A stretch of DNA of 64,000 nt from JAPPHA01 sp965220985 (GCA_965220985.1 OZ244854.1:1-64000), one strand, 5' to 3'; positions 38,663 through 48,660 are shown, counted from the first letter of the stretch. Numbers and translations are program-made. The notes: generated from the sequence alone by a model not told the origin.

Positions 38663-39615
38663 GAACTGTTACTGCCTGCCCCTTGTTGACGCAACCGCTG
38701 TATCGAGCGCGAGGGCCGGCGCGGGGGGCAATGGACACAATGCATTGGCGACGGCTCGAACTCCGCGCGTGGCATTCACGAGTTCTCGTCAACAAGGAAC
38801 GCGTAGACGGCCTTGTTGCCGGCCGAGGCTGCCTGAACGGTGCCGTTGACGGACGATCTCGATTCCGGTTCGAATTGCGTGACCTGCAATTTTTTGGGCC
38901 GATTCAGATGGATGAGAAACCGGCACGAACGGAGTTGTCCGCGTGGACCGGCCGGCGAAATCAACTGGACAGAATTCCATACCAGCCATAGAGTTGCCGT
39001 GAATTGACGTTCGTCTCGGCTCGTGAACCACTGGTCGGCAGCATCGCGCGCGGAGGCCTGCAACGACTTGCCCGACGATCCTGCAGACTGGTTCGCTTGT
39101 CATGCAGATCGGATAGCGATGGGCCTGGTCTCGGTCGGCGAGAATGCATCCTGCTTGCGCCGGTGCACAGGGACCAGGGGCAACGCGAGCGGTTCTGCAG
39201 CAAAGGCAGGAACAGCTGCCGCTCAAGGGTGTCCGACCGTCAACGCATCGCACGCTTCGGGAGAGGAACCATGCACAATCGCCCTGCTGACAGGCCGACC
39301 GATGGGCGGCGGGAAGACGAGCACGGGGAAATGCCGAACGCGGCCCTCGCGCGCCCCGGCGTTCGCGAGATGATGGAGGTCCACGGCACTTGGCACGACC
39401 ATGATCGCGCCCTTGATCCGTATCGTGCGGTCACGCGAAGCGCCCGGGAAACGAAGGCGACAAATTCGTCGCGTGATCAATGAATGGATCGGATGGGACC
39501 GTTGGCCGCTTGCCCATGTTCGGCAAATCGCCGATCAAGTCCAGGTGACGGTCGACCCATCGACCGCGAATTCCAAGAGACGCTGCGGACGAGTTTTCGC
39601 GAGGGGTGACGATCT
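38663..39615. other. Intergenic region between divergent pot operon and 2-hydroxy-acid oxidase
   Basis: About 950 bp with only short overlapping frames and no recognisable gene. It must hold the promoter of the pot operon on the minus strand and of the oxidase on the plus strand. No operator or riboswitch was recognised. Confidence 0.5.
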
Positions 39616-40779
39616 GTGCGCAGAAGGATAGAGACGAGCCGGAGGCATCGGATCCTCAGCGTCGATGACGCCAGGCGACTGGCACGCCGTCGCCAGCCGC
39701 GCCTCGTCTTCGATTTCATCGACGGCGCCGCGCTCGATGAGCGGGCGATGGCGCTCAACCGATCGTCGCTTGCATCGATTCGCCTGCAGCCGCGAGTTCT
39801 GCGCAACGTTGGCGAGCGGCACCTCGGCGTTTCGGTGTTCGGACAGGAATTCGACCTGCCGTTCGGTGTCGCACCGATGGGGATGGCCGGGCTGGCATGG
39901 CCGGGAACCGATGCCGCCCTTGCACGAGCGGCGGTCGAGTTCGGTTTCCCGCTTTGCACATCGACAGCGGCCTCGATGGCTCTCGAAGACACCCATGACA
40001 TCGCGGGAACCAATGCCTGGTTCCAGTTGTATGTTGGAGAATCCCTCGACGGTTCGCTCGCGCTGGTCGGGCGCGCCCGCGACGCCGGATACGAGACTCT
40101 CCTTCTGACAGTCGATGCGCCCGAGCGTTCGCGACGCTTGCGCGAAATCAGGCACGGCTTCACCGTGCCGTTTCGAATCGGTCTCCGACAGTTTCTCGAC
40201 TTTGCCATGCATCCCCGCTGGTCGATCGGGATGCTTGCGAACGGCGTGCCTTCGCTGGCCAACAATCGCCTTGCCGACGACAGCAGCCGATTTGCCCGTG
40301 GCATCAATCGCTCCGGGGCCGACTGGGTTTTCCTCGACCGATTGCGAAAGGAATGGCCGGGGAATCTCGTCGTCAAGGGCGTCATGAGCAGCGACGATGC
40401 TCTTCGAGTCCGCGATGCCGGGGCCGACGGCATCTATGTCTCGAATCACGGCGGGCGCCAGCTCGACAGCGCGCCAGCGTCGATTTCGGCGCTGCCCCCG
40501 ATCAGGCATGCGGTCGGGCCGGATATCCCGATCCTCTTCGACAGCGGCGTCCGCAACGGAGAGGACATTGTCAAGGCCTACGCCCTCGGAGCGGATTTCG
40601 TCTTCCTGGGGCGGCCGTTCCTCTACGCTCTGGGTGCTGCGGGAGAGGCGGGATTGCATGAGGTCACGAGAATGCTTGCCGAGGAGGTCAGCCTGACCAT
40701 GGCACAGGTCGGCATCACGAGAATCACCGACATCGATCGTGGGGTTCTCGCAGAGCAGGAGCATCATGGACCGGGTTGA
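39616..40779 (+). CDS. FMN-dependent alpha-hydroxy-acid oxidase/dehydrogenase (LldD-like)
   Basis: A 387-residue TIM-barrel flavoenzyme. Family features in order: FDFIDGAALDE near 32, PFGVAPMGMAGLAWPGTD (82-99), WFQLYV (135-140), TVDAP (165-169), Lys254 in VVKGV, and the active-site SNHGGRQLD (276-284) with catalytic His278 and substrate arginine 281. FDSGVRNGEDIVKA and GRPFLY bind the FMN phosphate. It oxidises an L-2-hydroxy acid, such as lactate, glycolate or mandelate, to the 2-oxo acid, usually at the inner membrane. Translation starts at a GTG at 39616. It is alone on the plus strand, so its link to the amine cluster is uncertain. Confidence 0.93.
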   Translation: MRRRIETSRRHRILSVDDARRLARRRQPRLVFDFIDGAALDERAMALNRSSLASIRLQPRVLRNVGERHLGVSVFGQEFDLPFGVAPMGMAGLAWPGTDAALARAAVEFGFPLCTSTAASMALEDTHDIAGTNAWFQLYVGESLDGSLALVGRARDAGYETLLLTVDAPERSRRLREIRHGFTVPFRIGLRQFLDFAMHPRWSIGMLANGVPSLANNRLADDSSRFARGINRSGADWVFLDRLRKEWPGNLVVKGVMSSDDALRVRDAGADGIYVSNHGGRQLDSAPASISALPPIRHAVGPDIPILFDSGVRNGEDIVKAYALGADFVFLGRPFLYALGAAGEAGLHEVTRMLAEEVSLTMAQVGITRITDIDRGVLAEQEHHGPG

Positions 40780-41348
40780 TGCAATCTGACTTCGACGGCG
40801 CCATTTGACCAAGGGTGACAGGCGGGCGCGGTTCTTTCTCCTTCGGGCACGGTGCGTCGATGTCGCTGGCGGTCGCCACCGGGTGACGCAGGCGCTGGCG
40901 CGAGACCGGAGTTGCGGCATCGCGTGACACGGGAAACTGCTGCCTGCCGAGCACCCGCTTTCCGTTCTCGCCGAAGGGGCGATATCGAAGGAGACCCGAT
41001 CACTCTGTCAGGGTGCGCCCGCGTGACTTCTCCGTTTCAAGCGGCAGAGACGCTCTCTGTCGAGCGGAGTGCTGGCCCTGGATTCGCGACATGGTGCCGT
41101 TCGCGGATTCATCTTGAATTCAGAACATGTTGGTGAACTATTTCGCGTCGCGGACCGGGGGACGAACGCCAGCGATGAGCGAGGTTCCTCCGTCGGCAAG
41201 GGCGCGCGCCTTGCCGACATCGGCGTCGCGCAGGAGAGCAGACTGCGCCTTGCTGGCGAGTTTGGTCACGTCATCCGACCGCGACGTCCAGGACAAGGAC
41301 ATTTCGGCCTGATCTCGGTCTCTCGGTCCTGTTCAATTGCCGGAGAAT
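40780..41348. other. Intergenic region, nothing recognised
   Basis: About 570 bp between convergent genes. Short frames on both strands show no domain or ribosome binding site. Confidence 0.5.
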
Positions 41349-42923
41349 TCAAGCGGTCTCGACCCGGATGTCGAGAATGTTTTTCGCTTCGCGCCCGCAG
41401 GCCAGACCGATCAGGTGGACCGGTTCGCCAAGGTCGCGGTACTTTTCGGCATAACCCCGCTCGCGCATCTGGGAGATCGCCGCATCCAGCGCCGACGCCG
41501 AAGCGTCTTCACCGTTACCGTCCGCCATCCTGAAGTCGAGAACAAAGACCTGACCGCCGCTAAGGACAACAATGTCCACCCCACCGTAGATCGATGCATC
41601 CTCGACCCTAACGTCAACGCCATTCGACCAAATGCAGATGTACAGCTGGCTCGCACACCACGCCGCGTTACGTGCTTGGTTGCCATCCCCGTGCCACTGG
41701 CAAGGGATCTCGGACAGAAAGGTGTGGAAACGATCGGCAAATCCAACGAAATCGTGTTCCTCGAGACACTCGTGGAGGCCCCGGGCTGCACCCATCGCGG
41801 CAAGGGATCGTTTGCCCACGTGGTGACGCAACCCGCGTTGCAGGCTGCGTCGAACCCCGAAATTAGGATGATCCAGCCGAAACAACCTGTCGTACTTGTC
41901 TTCAAGCTCCTCGGTGATGGTTAGGTAGCCGGTCTGGAACATCAGGGCCTCGATCCCGATGCGATCGACATCAAATCTCTTCAATGTCCAGCTGTCGACT
42001 TTTTGGTTTTCCAACTCAATCAGTCCGACGGTTTCCGCCATGATTTTCTCGAACAGAAACGTCGAAGGCGTGGCATCGAACCAGTACGGCTTGAACTCGC
42101 GGTTCTTGAATAGCGAGAGCATGTCGAAAGGGTTGTAGACCCGCTCGTCGCCCCGCCAATTGTAGCCGTTGTACCAAATCCGGATCTGATCCCGGTCCAG
42201 TCCCAAGAGCTCCGGCGCGAACACGCGATCGAGATCGTCGTCGGTGAAACCGCAGATGGTGCCGTTGCGCGGATCGAGGCTGATGTCGATCAGGTTGTTG
42301 AGGCCCGAGAAGAACGGACCGGCCGTCGACAACATGCTCTCGCCGGTGACGAAGACGAAGCCGACTTGCCTGGCGCTGCCCTTGATAATGCCGTAGACGC
42401 CGCACATGTGCTCCCAGTTGGCCTTTGCCACTTCCGGCTGGTCGAGCATGCCAAGGGCCGGTCTGTCGTGCCCGTCCACCAGCACGACCACGCTCCGTCC
42501 GGTGGCATGGTGGAGGCGATCGAGAACGGTGCTCAATCGCAGCTGACCTCTATCCCACGACCTGTCATGGCCGAGGTCAAATCGACGCTCGATGCGTTCG
42601 AGCTGCTCGATGATGTCCCTGTCGAGTTCTGACGGGTCACGATACGTTCCATCGAAGCTCAGTCGCACGACCGGACGCGGCTTCGACCAGTCCCAGTGGT
42701 CGTGGATGTCGAGGCCGCGAAACAATTCTTCGTCGCATTCGAAAAGCGACTCCAGCGTGCTGACCAGGAGGCTCTTGCCGAAGTGCCGGGGACGGGAAAG
42801 GAAATAGTACCGTCCCCTGTCCACCAACCGACGGATGAGCGGGGTCTTGTCGACATAGTAGAAGTCCCCCTCCCGAATCGTGCGGAAGTCATTGATCCCG
42901 ATCGGAAGGCGGCGGCGGTTCAT
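41349..42923 (-). CDS. AAA-ATPase-like / PD-(D/E)XK nuclease superfamily protein with altered key residues
   Basis: A 524-residue protein of the AAA-ATPase-like plus PD-(D/E)XK family (PF09820/PF08011), abundant in bacteria and thought to be selfish or defence-related. The start LPIGINDFRTIREGDFYYVD is diagnostic. The P-loop-like RPRHFGKS lies at 44-51. The Walker B region reads VDGHDRP (about 149) where relatives have DEYDKP, so the catalytic glutamate is missing. The nuclease end reads GGVDIVV then VLDFRM: Asp450, Asp463 and Arg465 replace the usual D, E and K, so cleavage is doubtful. The ATG at 42923 has GAGGT upstream. It stands alone between gene-poor flanks. Confidence 0.88.
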   Translation of the reverse strand: MNRRRLPIGINDFRTIREGDFYYVDKTPLIRRLVDRGRYYFLSRPRHFGKSLLVSTLESLFECDEELFRGLDIHDHWDWSKPRPVVRLSFDGTYRDPSELDRDIIEQLERIERRFDLGHDRSWDRGQLRLSTVLDRLHHATGRSVVVLVDGHDRPALGMLDQPEVAKANWEHMCGVYGIIKGSARQVGFVFVTGESMLSTAGPFFSGLNNLIDISLDPRNGTICGFTDDDLDRVFAPELLGLDRDQIRIWYNGYNWRGDERVYNPFDMLSLFKNREFKPYWFDATPSTFLFEKIMAETVGLIELENQKVDSWTLKRFDVDRIGIEALMFQTGYLTITEELEDKYDRLFRLDHPNFGVRRSLQRGLRHHVGKRSLAAMGAARGLHECLEEHDFVGFADRFHTFLSEIPCQWHGDGNQARNAAWCASQLYICIWSNGVDVRVEDASIYGGVDIVVLSGGQVFVLDFRMADGNGEDASASALDAAISQMRERGYAEKYRDLGEPVHLIGLACGREAKNILDIRVETA

Positions 42924-42935
42924 TTGTGACCTCAT

Positions 42936-43644
42936 TTGATGTGCGCAGTCATTCTGACCGTCCTGATTCTGCGTATATCAGAACCGGCCACGATCTCCAT
43001 GGACCAGCGCCGACTGTCGCTTCCAGTGACGTCGGCGCCAATTGGCCAAAGTCGAGTTCAATTCGCGCAGAGACCGCGATTGGTGCACGCCCTCGCTCCC
43101 CGAGTGCCAATCACAGGTTTCGTCACTCCCGGGCGCCACGGGTGATCGCTCGCGATGACGGGCAATTTTTCGTCGTCAAAACGCAACGAGCCATGGCATT
43201 GCACGAAAATCGGCAAGATCAGAGATTAGCTCATCTGCCCGTTCTGAACGAAATCGGCCCAACGGCGGCAGTTCTCACCACCCCGCCTCTTTGGCGTGAT
43301 CATCCATGATGAAAAACCTGCTTCGAATGCTGGTGCGGAGGTCGCGAAGTGCGGCTCGGTTGCTTGAACCGACGGGTCGGCACGAAAAAATCTCGCAGAA
43401 GAAAATCGTGCGGCTCATTGGTCATCTGGTCGCCGGGAGGCGAACGCAATCCACATGGGCTGGCCCACGTCAACAGTCACCGAACGGAACTGCCATTGCC
43501 GATGTTCGAAAAACTGTCACGCCACCTGATTGCCGGGTCGGGCGGCATTGACGCGTCGATTGGCCACGACCCTCCGTCGAGCGCACGGCCTTGGCAACCG
43601 AGACCACCTCGAAGACAATGCTTGGCAGCCAATTGGCGATGGAA
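42936..43644. other. Intergenic region, nothing recognised
   Basis: About 700 bp with short overlapping plus-strand frames only; none has a domain. It includes the promoter region of the AAA-ATPase-like gene. Confidence 0.5.
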
Positions 43645-45201
43645 TCAGCGATAGCGTTCGAGCAGTTCCATCATCGACCTGTGTTTCTTGACCTTCGCCA
43701 CCGACACGGGGCTCTGGCCGAGGAACGCGACCTTGTTTGGGTCCGCGCCACGTTCGAGCAGCACCTTTGCCGCGTCGAGGCTGTTGTCGCTCGCGGCAAA
43801 GAAGAGAGGCGTTCGCGACTTGTAGTCCCTTGCTCGCAGATTGGCCCCATTGTCGATCAGAAACTCGGCGCCATTGGCGGAGTTTGCCATCGCTGCGTAG
43901 TGCAAGGGCGTGCGACGCTTGTTGTCGAGGCCTTCGATGTTGGCGCCGTTGGCGAGGAGCACGTCCATCGATCTCGGTGTCTGGACGGCGTAGTGCATCG
44001 GCCGCCTGTCCTTGTCGTCTCCGGCCTCGTAATTCGCCCCTCGTCCGACCAGCGCCGCGACGACACCAGGCGAGCGAATCCCATCGTGCAAGGGAGTCTT
44101 TCGCTGCTTGTCGGCCGCATTCACGTCGGCGCCTCGTGACGCCAGAAGGTCGATGACGTTCAAGGCACTGCCCGACGCTGCGTAATGGAGAGGGGTTTTC
44201 CGGTCGGAGTCCCTCTCCCGGACGCTCGCGCCGCGCAGGAGCAGCTGTTCGGCAACTTCGCGATTGTTCATCCGTGCCGCGACCATCAGCGGCGTCTGAC
44301 CGTCCAGGCGCCAACTGCTGAGTTCGCCCACCTTCAGCGAATAAAGCGTGTTTTGAAGCTGATCGTTCAGCGGGTCGCCACCTGTGTTCAGTCTTGCGCT
44401 CGGATCGGCGCCGTTGTCCAGGAGCGCTGCGGCCAGTCGCGAGAGGTTGAGGGCGGCAGCGTAATGAAGATCGGTCCAGCCGTTCCTGTCGGACTTTCTG
44501 GGCAAGAACCCGCGTCCGAGCACCTGCATGAGACGTTCCTGAGCGGCAGTCTCGTCAACCGGCCGCGGGTTTGCCGGCTGGTCATCGACCTCGCTTTCGG
44601 CGACCCTCGAGCCTGATCGACATGACGCCTGCTTGTCCGCGATGGTGCTGCGGATTCCGGCAATGCGTCTGTCTGTCGGATTCACCTGTTCCATGCGATC
44701 AAGATAGCTCTGGGCCTTGTCCAGCTTGTCGCACTGGCGTGCCGCTGCATCAGCCCAGGTTGCGTATCTGTCCGCGATTGTTCGAAGCCCATCCTGCGCT
44801 TCCCGGTTGCCCGGATCGTTCGACAAGACGGACGTGTAGCATTCGAATGCGGTCCCGCCCTGCCCGGTGGTCAGCCGATTGGCCGCGAGATGCTCTTGAC
44901 AGGTTCGCAACGTGTCGGCGATGCGGTTGTCGTCCACCGGATCAGGGGTCACGGGGTCACCGGACGGCGTTCCATCCATGCAATTGCGTGCATCGTTGGC
45001 AAAGGCGCTGTCGGGAAACTCGAGCAGGAACATCTCGACCGAAATCAGGTCTTCGCAATCGCTGATTTCTGCCCATCGTTCGGCTTCGGTCTGCTGGGCG
45101 AATGCGTCCAGCGGAACCGATGCGAACATCGCGACCAGCACCGCTCGCAGTCCCGCTGTCATGACAGCGTGGCCGCGTTGAGGGATCCAACTCGCATGCA
45201 T
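43645..45201 (-). CDS. Exported ankyrin-repeat protein
   Basis: A 518-residue protein. The ATG at 45201 has GGAG upstream and opens a signal peptide ending DAFAQQ. Residues ~40-200 form a helical, tetratricopeptide-like region rich in Cys (for example CYTSVLSNDPGNREAQDGLR). About seven or eight ankyrin repeats follow from ~225 to the end, such as GWTDLHYAAALNLSRLAAAL, GQTPLMVAAR, KTPLHYAASGSALNVIDLLA and RTPLHYAAM. It probably acts as a protein-binding scaffold in the periplasm or outside the cell. Similar proteins occur in host-associated bacteria, but an effector role is only a possibility, as export looks Sec-dependent. No partner adjoins it. Confidence 0.85.
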   Translation of the reverse strand: MHASWIPQRGHAVMTAGLRAVLVAMFASVPLDAFAQQTEAERWAEISDCEDLISVEMFLLEFPDSAFANDARNCMDGTPSGDPVTPDPVDDNRIADTLRTCQEHLAANRLTTGQGGTAFECYTSVLSNDPGNREAQDGLRTIADRYATWADAAARQCDKLDKAQSYLDRMEQVNPTDRRIAGIRSTIADKQASCRSGSRVAESEVDDQPANPRPVDETAAQERLMQVLGRGFLPRKSDRNGWTDLHYAAALNLSRLAAALLDNGADPSARLNTGGDPLNDQLQNTLYSLKVGELSSWRLDGQTPLMVAARMNNREVAEQLLLRGASVRERDSDRKTPLHYAASGSALNVIDLLASRGADVNAADKQRKTPLHDGIRSPGVVAALVGRGANYEAGDDKDRRPMHYAVQTPRSMDVLLANGANIEGLDNKRRTPLHYAAMANSANGAEFLIDNGANLRARDYKSRTPLFFAASDNSLDAAKVLLERGADPNKVAFLGQSPVSVAKVKKHRSMMELLERYR

Positions 45202-45753
45202 TTCGTTCTCCACGACGATTTACGGCGTGCGCCCGGGTCCGGAGCGTCAGTCCGGGACGTCCTGATCGCTGCAATGTTATTCCTGCCGGTTGATCGAAGC
45301 AACCTTCGGACAACTTCGGTCGTCCGTGCGACAGTTCGTTCTTCCACGCGAAAGCGGGTGGAGTTGCCACGATGAGGTCGAACTCCGGCCTCTTGGCGCC
45401 GAGCGACCAGCACGACGAAGCAGCCCCCTTCGTCCATGGTGGCGTGCGATGAACCCTGGTGCTTGACGGGGACAGATGCAGTGGGCGCACCTGTTCTGCG
45501 GTCGTCACGACGGCGGCTTGGTTTTCTTGATGGGCCGCACGTCGGGACAAGCCGATCCCGAGTGTCGAGACCTGCGCCTCCATTCGACTGCACGGGCCGC
45601 GATGCGTTCGCAAGACTATTTCAACGGCTTCGGGGAGCGAGTTGCCTGTTTGCTGTTCGCGTCGCGGCGATGTCATTCACCGCAATGCGCCTTCCCCCCA
45701 TTTGGGCTTGCCAGAGTCGTCATCTGGATCAGACGGGCCGTTTGCTGCCATGC

Positions 45754-45790
45754 TTGACGGTCTTGATCATGGATCCGTATGTGATACCAT
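45754..45790 (+). promoter_or_regulatory. Candidate promoter of hicAB
   Basis: TTGACG (45754) and TTGATC (45764) are possible -35 elements; TATGTG (45778) and TACCAT (45785) are possible -10 elements with 16-18 bp spacing. The GTGATACCAT core resembles operators bound by RHH antitoxins. Assigned by eye only. Confidence 0.35.
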
Positions 45791-45805
45791 TGATGTACGA
45801 GCAAA

Positions 45806-46009
45806 GTGCAAGAAACGATCGGTCGGATGCGCGACAACACTCGTGACGACCGGAGCGTCGGTCGTCTCACAACCATGGCAGACCGAAACTGCATTGCTTG
45901 GCGGCAGCCGGAAACCAGTCACGTCACGTTCAGTTGTCCCGGTGACATGCCGATCACTGTGCGCACGCACGAACCGTTCATACCGGTGCACATCGCACGA
46001 TACCACTAA
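45806..46009 (+). CDS. hicA: HicA family toxin, apparently shortened at the C-terminus
   Basis: A 67-residue protein from a GTG at 45806. RMRDNTRDDRSVGRLTTMAD, then the conserved SHVTFSCPG with the active-site histidine, and MPITVRTHEPFIPVHIARYH match the double-stranded-RNA-binding-like fold of HicA mRNA interferases. Relatives run on for about ten more residues with a [F/L]xALID-like tail. Here TAA at 46007-46009 intervenes, and the frame after it still reads LFDKTGENDGE before a TGA that overlaps the antitoxin start. This looks like a nonsense mutation that removes the tail and may inactivate or weaken the toxin. hicB follows 25 bp later. Confidence 0.7.
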   Translation: MQETIGRMRDNTRDDRSVGRLTTMADRNCIAWRQPETSHVTFSCPGDMPITVRTHEPFIPVHIARYH

Positions 46010-46034
46010 TTGTTTGATAAAACAGGAGAAAACG

Positions 46035-46376
46035 ATGGCGAATGAACTTCCTCTCCTTGAGATTCGCCCACTTGGACCGGAAGAAGGTGGCGGTTACCTG
46101 ATCGAGTTCCCCGGGTTTCCCGGTTGCATCGCTGACGGTGCGACTCCCGAAGAAGCAATGTTGGAAGGTGCTGACGCACTGAGATCTTATCAAGAATCCC
46201 TGCGGGAGCTTGGACGACCTGTTCCTGAATCTGGTGGCGCATTTAGTGGTCAATGGCGGCAACGTGTGCCAAGGTACCTTCATGCCGCGCTTGTCCGACG
46301 TGCAGACCATGAGGGTGTGTCTCTCAATATGCTTGTCACCGCGATGCTTGCTGAAGGGATCGGGCGCCGAAAGTAA
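46035..46376 (+). CDS. hicB: HicB family antitoxin
   Basis: A 113-residue antitoxin. The ATG at 46035 follows CAGGAG. The N-terminal partial RNase H-like domain has GGGYLIEFPGFPGCIADGAT and PEEAMLEGADALRSYQESL, which neutralises HicA. The C-terminus (about 75-110) is a ribbon-helix-helix DNA-binding unit, RVPRYLHAALVRRADHEGVS then NMLVTAMLAEGI, that should repress the hicAB promoter. A longer in-frame reading from 45642 crosses hicA and is not credible. Confidence 0.9.
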   Translation: MANELPLLEIRPLGPEEGGGYLIEFPGFPGCIADGATPEEAMLEGADALRSYQESLRELGRPVPESGGAFSGQWRQRVPRYLHAALVRRADHEGVSLNMLVTAMLAEGIGRRK

Positions 46377-46859
46377 TGCGGACACCGTCTTGAACAGACC
46401 TCGTCGTCGCTGCACGGCTTCGATCGGGCGAGCGACCGACTGACAGACGCCTCCGGCCGACAGGGACGACAGGCTTTCCTGAACGCGTCGTGGCTTTGAG
46501 GCGCCCTCGTTTTGCGATTGGGCTGGGCGTTGCAGCCAACCGGGAGAAAGATGGGAAGAGCAATCCACAATGTTTGGCAGGAGGATGACGAACAAACCTG
46601 CTGTCAGAATCGGAACAGGTCTGGCGTTCGTCATGAGTCACGATCACCTAGGGCGATCTGACGTTGGCATCCTCAAGGTTTCGGGGCTCGCGACCACGAG
46701 GACCGAGCTGTTCGGCCAGTGGTGCACTTGTCGAGAAGGTGGGTGAAGCGCGGGCGAACAAGATTAGGCTGGACCCAAACAAACGTGCTCCCAACGGCGA
46801 GGCCGAGGCAAAGCAGCCGATCCTTACCACTGCGGAGCCGCCCGAATGTCATTCCCGCG

Positions 46860-47078
46860 ACTGTCTCGAAGAGCGCCAGGACCAAGGCTGCTGCCGAGCG
46901 GACCGAGGATGGCATGCCGGTTCACGGCGTGTCGACGCTGCTTGCCGATTTCGGGGCGTTGACGGTGAGCGAGGTGACATTGCCCGGCAGTCCGGACGAT
47001 GCCTTTCCGATCCTGGCCACGCCGTCACCACTGCATGGCAGGGCGTTCGAATTGTTGGGAGTCGCCCCCCCAAATGTT
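46860..47078 (+). pseudogene. C-terminal remnant of an IS1634-type transposase
   Basis: The plus frame encodes VSKSARTKAAAERTEDGMPV, HGVSTLLADFGALTVSEVTL and PSPLHGRAFELLGV. This matches the end of IS1634-family transposases as recalled, with R/KT-DG-PVHSFRTLL and P-P-LQ-RAF-LL. Neither the N-terminal nor catalytic domain is present upstream, and no terminal repeat could be identified. An N-terminal remnant of a similar element lies 2.2 kb to the right. Confidence 0.6.
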
Positions 47079-47552
47079 GCCATGCAAAAGCCAGGTTCAG
47101 CCGGCCTCAAATCCTCACTATGCCATTCATTCAAAACGACAATTCTTGATGAGCAACCCCGTGAAGTTTCGACTGGTCCTCAAAATTGCGGCCAAGGGCG
47201 GGGAAACACGGGCGCCGAAGCCTGTCGGCCACTGCCGATCGGCCAGAGAGATCAGTTCAAGAGCAAATTCAACGGAACTGCCGACCTGGTCACGTGATGC
47301 TGAATTCAACACAACATGAACCGTGTTGCGGCTCGGACGTGACCGCCTGTCCAGTTTGAGAACTGTTCGACTGGTCGCGGGACGATCAACGGTCTTGCCG
47401 GCATTGCTTGCCCGGTGCCGCGTCGGGGCGTCCACAGTCGATTCAAGAAGGCCTCGAACCAAGACTTGACGAACCGATTCGATTACCGCTTTCCAAGAAA
47501 ACCAACGATGAAGTCGTCGTCAAATCGGAGACCGACCTCGTCGTCGGTTCGC
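47079..47552. other. Intergenic region, nothing recognised
   Basis: About 470 bp between the transposase remnant and the BamF-type gene. Short frames only, no domain. Confidence 0.45.
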
Positions 47553-48116
47553 TCAGTTCACGAAAACAAGCGGACTCTTGCTGTCGGCGTTTTCGCGCTC
47601 GGGCGGTGCGGTCGGGGTGTCGATTCCTTCGGCTCTCAGACGCTCGATCTCGGCGTAAGCGTCGAGCATCACGTCTTCATAGATGCGGTAGTAGTTGTTC
47701 GAACCCAGCATAGCGTCCAAAGGTCGGGCGCGGTTTTCGCTTCTGAACGCTCTGTCGGCCGCCGCGAGTTCCACGCGGATGTCCGGTTCGATTCCTGACC
47801 GGCCTGCGGCACGAACAAGCGCCCGGTCACCACCGGGCACGACATTGCCGCTCGGACGCGCGTCAGTTCCACCGAACGCGCCTGCGATTTTTCTGTCAGG
47901 CGCCACGTCGACACGATTCGGCGCTCCGGGAGCAGGTGCCGGCAGGTCGGCGAGCTGACTCGGAAGCTCCTGGGGAAGCTGAAGTTCACTTGTCGGCACG
48001 ACGGCGAACTCGTTGGGCGCATCGCTTTGAAACATGCCGCCCTGTCTGCTTCCGCAACCCGACAACAGAAACTGTGCAAAAACGGCTGCAACTATCACCC
48101 AGATCGGTGTTCTCAC
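47553..48116 (-). CDS. bamF: BamF-like (DUF3035) outer-membrane lipoprotein
   Basis: A 187-residue lipoprotein starting at a GTG preceded by GGAGGGG. The signal peptide ends in the lipobox LLSGC. The mature protein has the DUF3035 core, NEFAVVPTSELQLPQELPSQ followed by LPAPAPGAPNRVDVAPDRKI and GAFGGTDARP, and a charged C-terminal helix. In alphaproteobacteria BamF belongs to the beta-barrel assembly complex. The gene follows lspA by 46 bp on the same strand, a common pair in the class, and its lipid modification would require that LspA. Confidence 0.8.
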   Translation of the reverse strand: MRTPIWVIVAAVFAQFLLSGCGSRQGGMFQSDAPNEFAVVPTSELQLPQELPSQLADLPAPAPGAPNRVDVAPDRKIAGAFGGTDARPSGNVVPGGDRALVRAAGRSGIEPDIRVELAAADRAFRSENRARPLDAMLGSNNYYRIYEDVMLDAYAEIERLRAEGIDTPTAPPERENADSKSPLVFVN

Positions 48117-48162
48117 TTGCCCCTCCCACACAAAGACGCGACCGGATCAGCCGCGCTGACCA

Positions 48163-48660
48163 TCATTCACCGTGAGTTTCCGGCGCTCCTTGCTCATGAA
48201 TCCACTTGCTGAACAGGATCATGCCGAAGGCACCTGCGAAGATGAATACATCAGCGAGGTTGAAACTGAAAGGGTTGCTGATGCCGCAACATGACATGTT
48301 GAGGAAATCCGCCACGGCACCGTGAACGACCCTGTCGACGCCGTTTCCGAGAATGCCGCCAACCAATGCTCCGGCAAGCATGGGCCCGAACCAACCGACG
48401 TAACGACGAGTCCAGAACAGAACGATCCCGGCAACGACAATCGAGACGATGACAAGAAACCATCTCAAGGCTTCGGACCCGCTGGCGAACAGACCGAAAT
48501 TGATCCCTTCGTTCCAACCCATGCGAAACCTGAGGAGTGGCGGGATCACATCGATCGCACCTGCGGTGTTCAGACCGAGACCGAAGACGACCAGCCATTT
48601 GGACAACTGGTCGATCGCAAACGCGATGAGGGCGAATGTCGCGACACGTGGCGCGAACAT
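48163..48660 (-). CDS. lspA: Lipoprotein signal peptidase (signal peptidase II)
   Basis: A 165-residue, four-helix inner-membrane aspartic protease that cleaves prolipoprotein signal peptides. Seen: AIDQLSKW near the N-terminus, GWNEGINFGLFA (the NxGxAF-type motif), GGILGNGVDRVVHGAVADFL and the second catalytic aspartate in FSFNLADVFIFAG. The ATG at 48660 has GAGGGA upstream and is preferred over an in-frame extension to 48708. It is in an operon with the BamF-type lipoprotein gene. Confidence 0.93.
   Translation of the reverse strand: MFAPRVATFALIAFAIDQLSKWLVVFGLGLNTAGAIDVIPPLLRFRMGWNEGINFGLFASGSEALRWFLVIVSIVVAGIVLFWTRRYVGWFGPMLAGALVGGILGNGVDRVVHGAVADFLNMSCCGISNPFSFNLADVFIFAGAFGMILFSKWIHEQGAPETHGE

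Noticed and set aside
45642..46034. N-terminal extension of HicB
   Set aside because: It runs through hicA in another frame; the ATG at 46035 has a good ribosome binding site and gives the normal HicB length.
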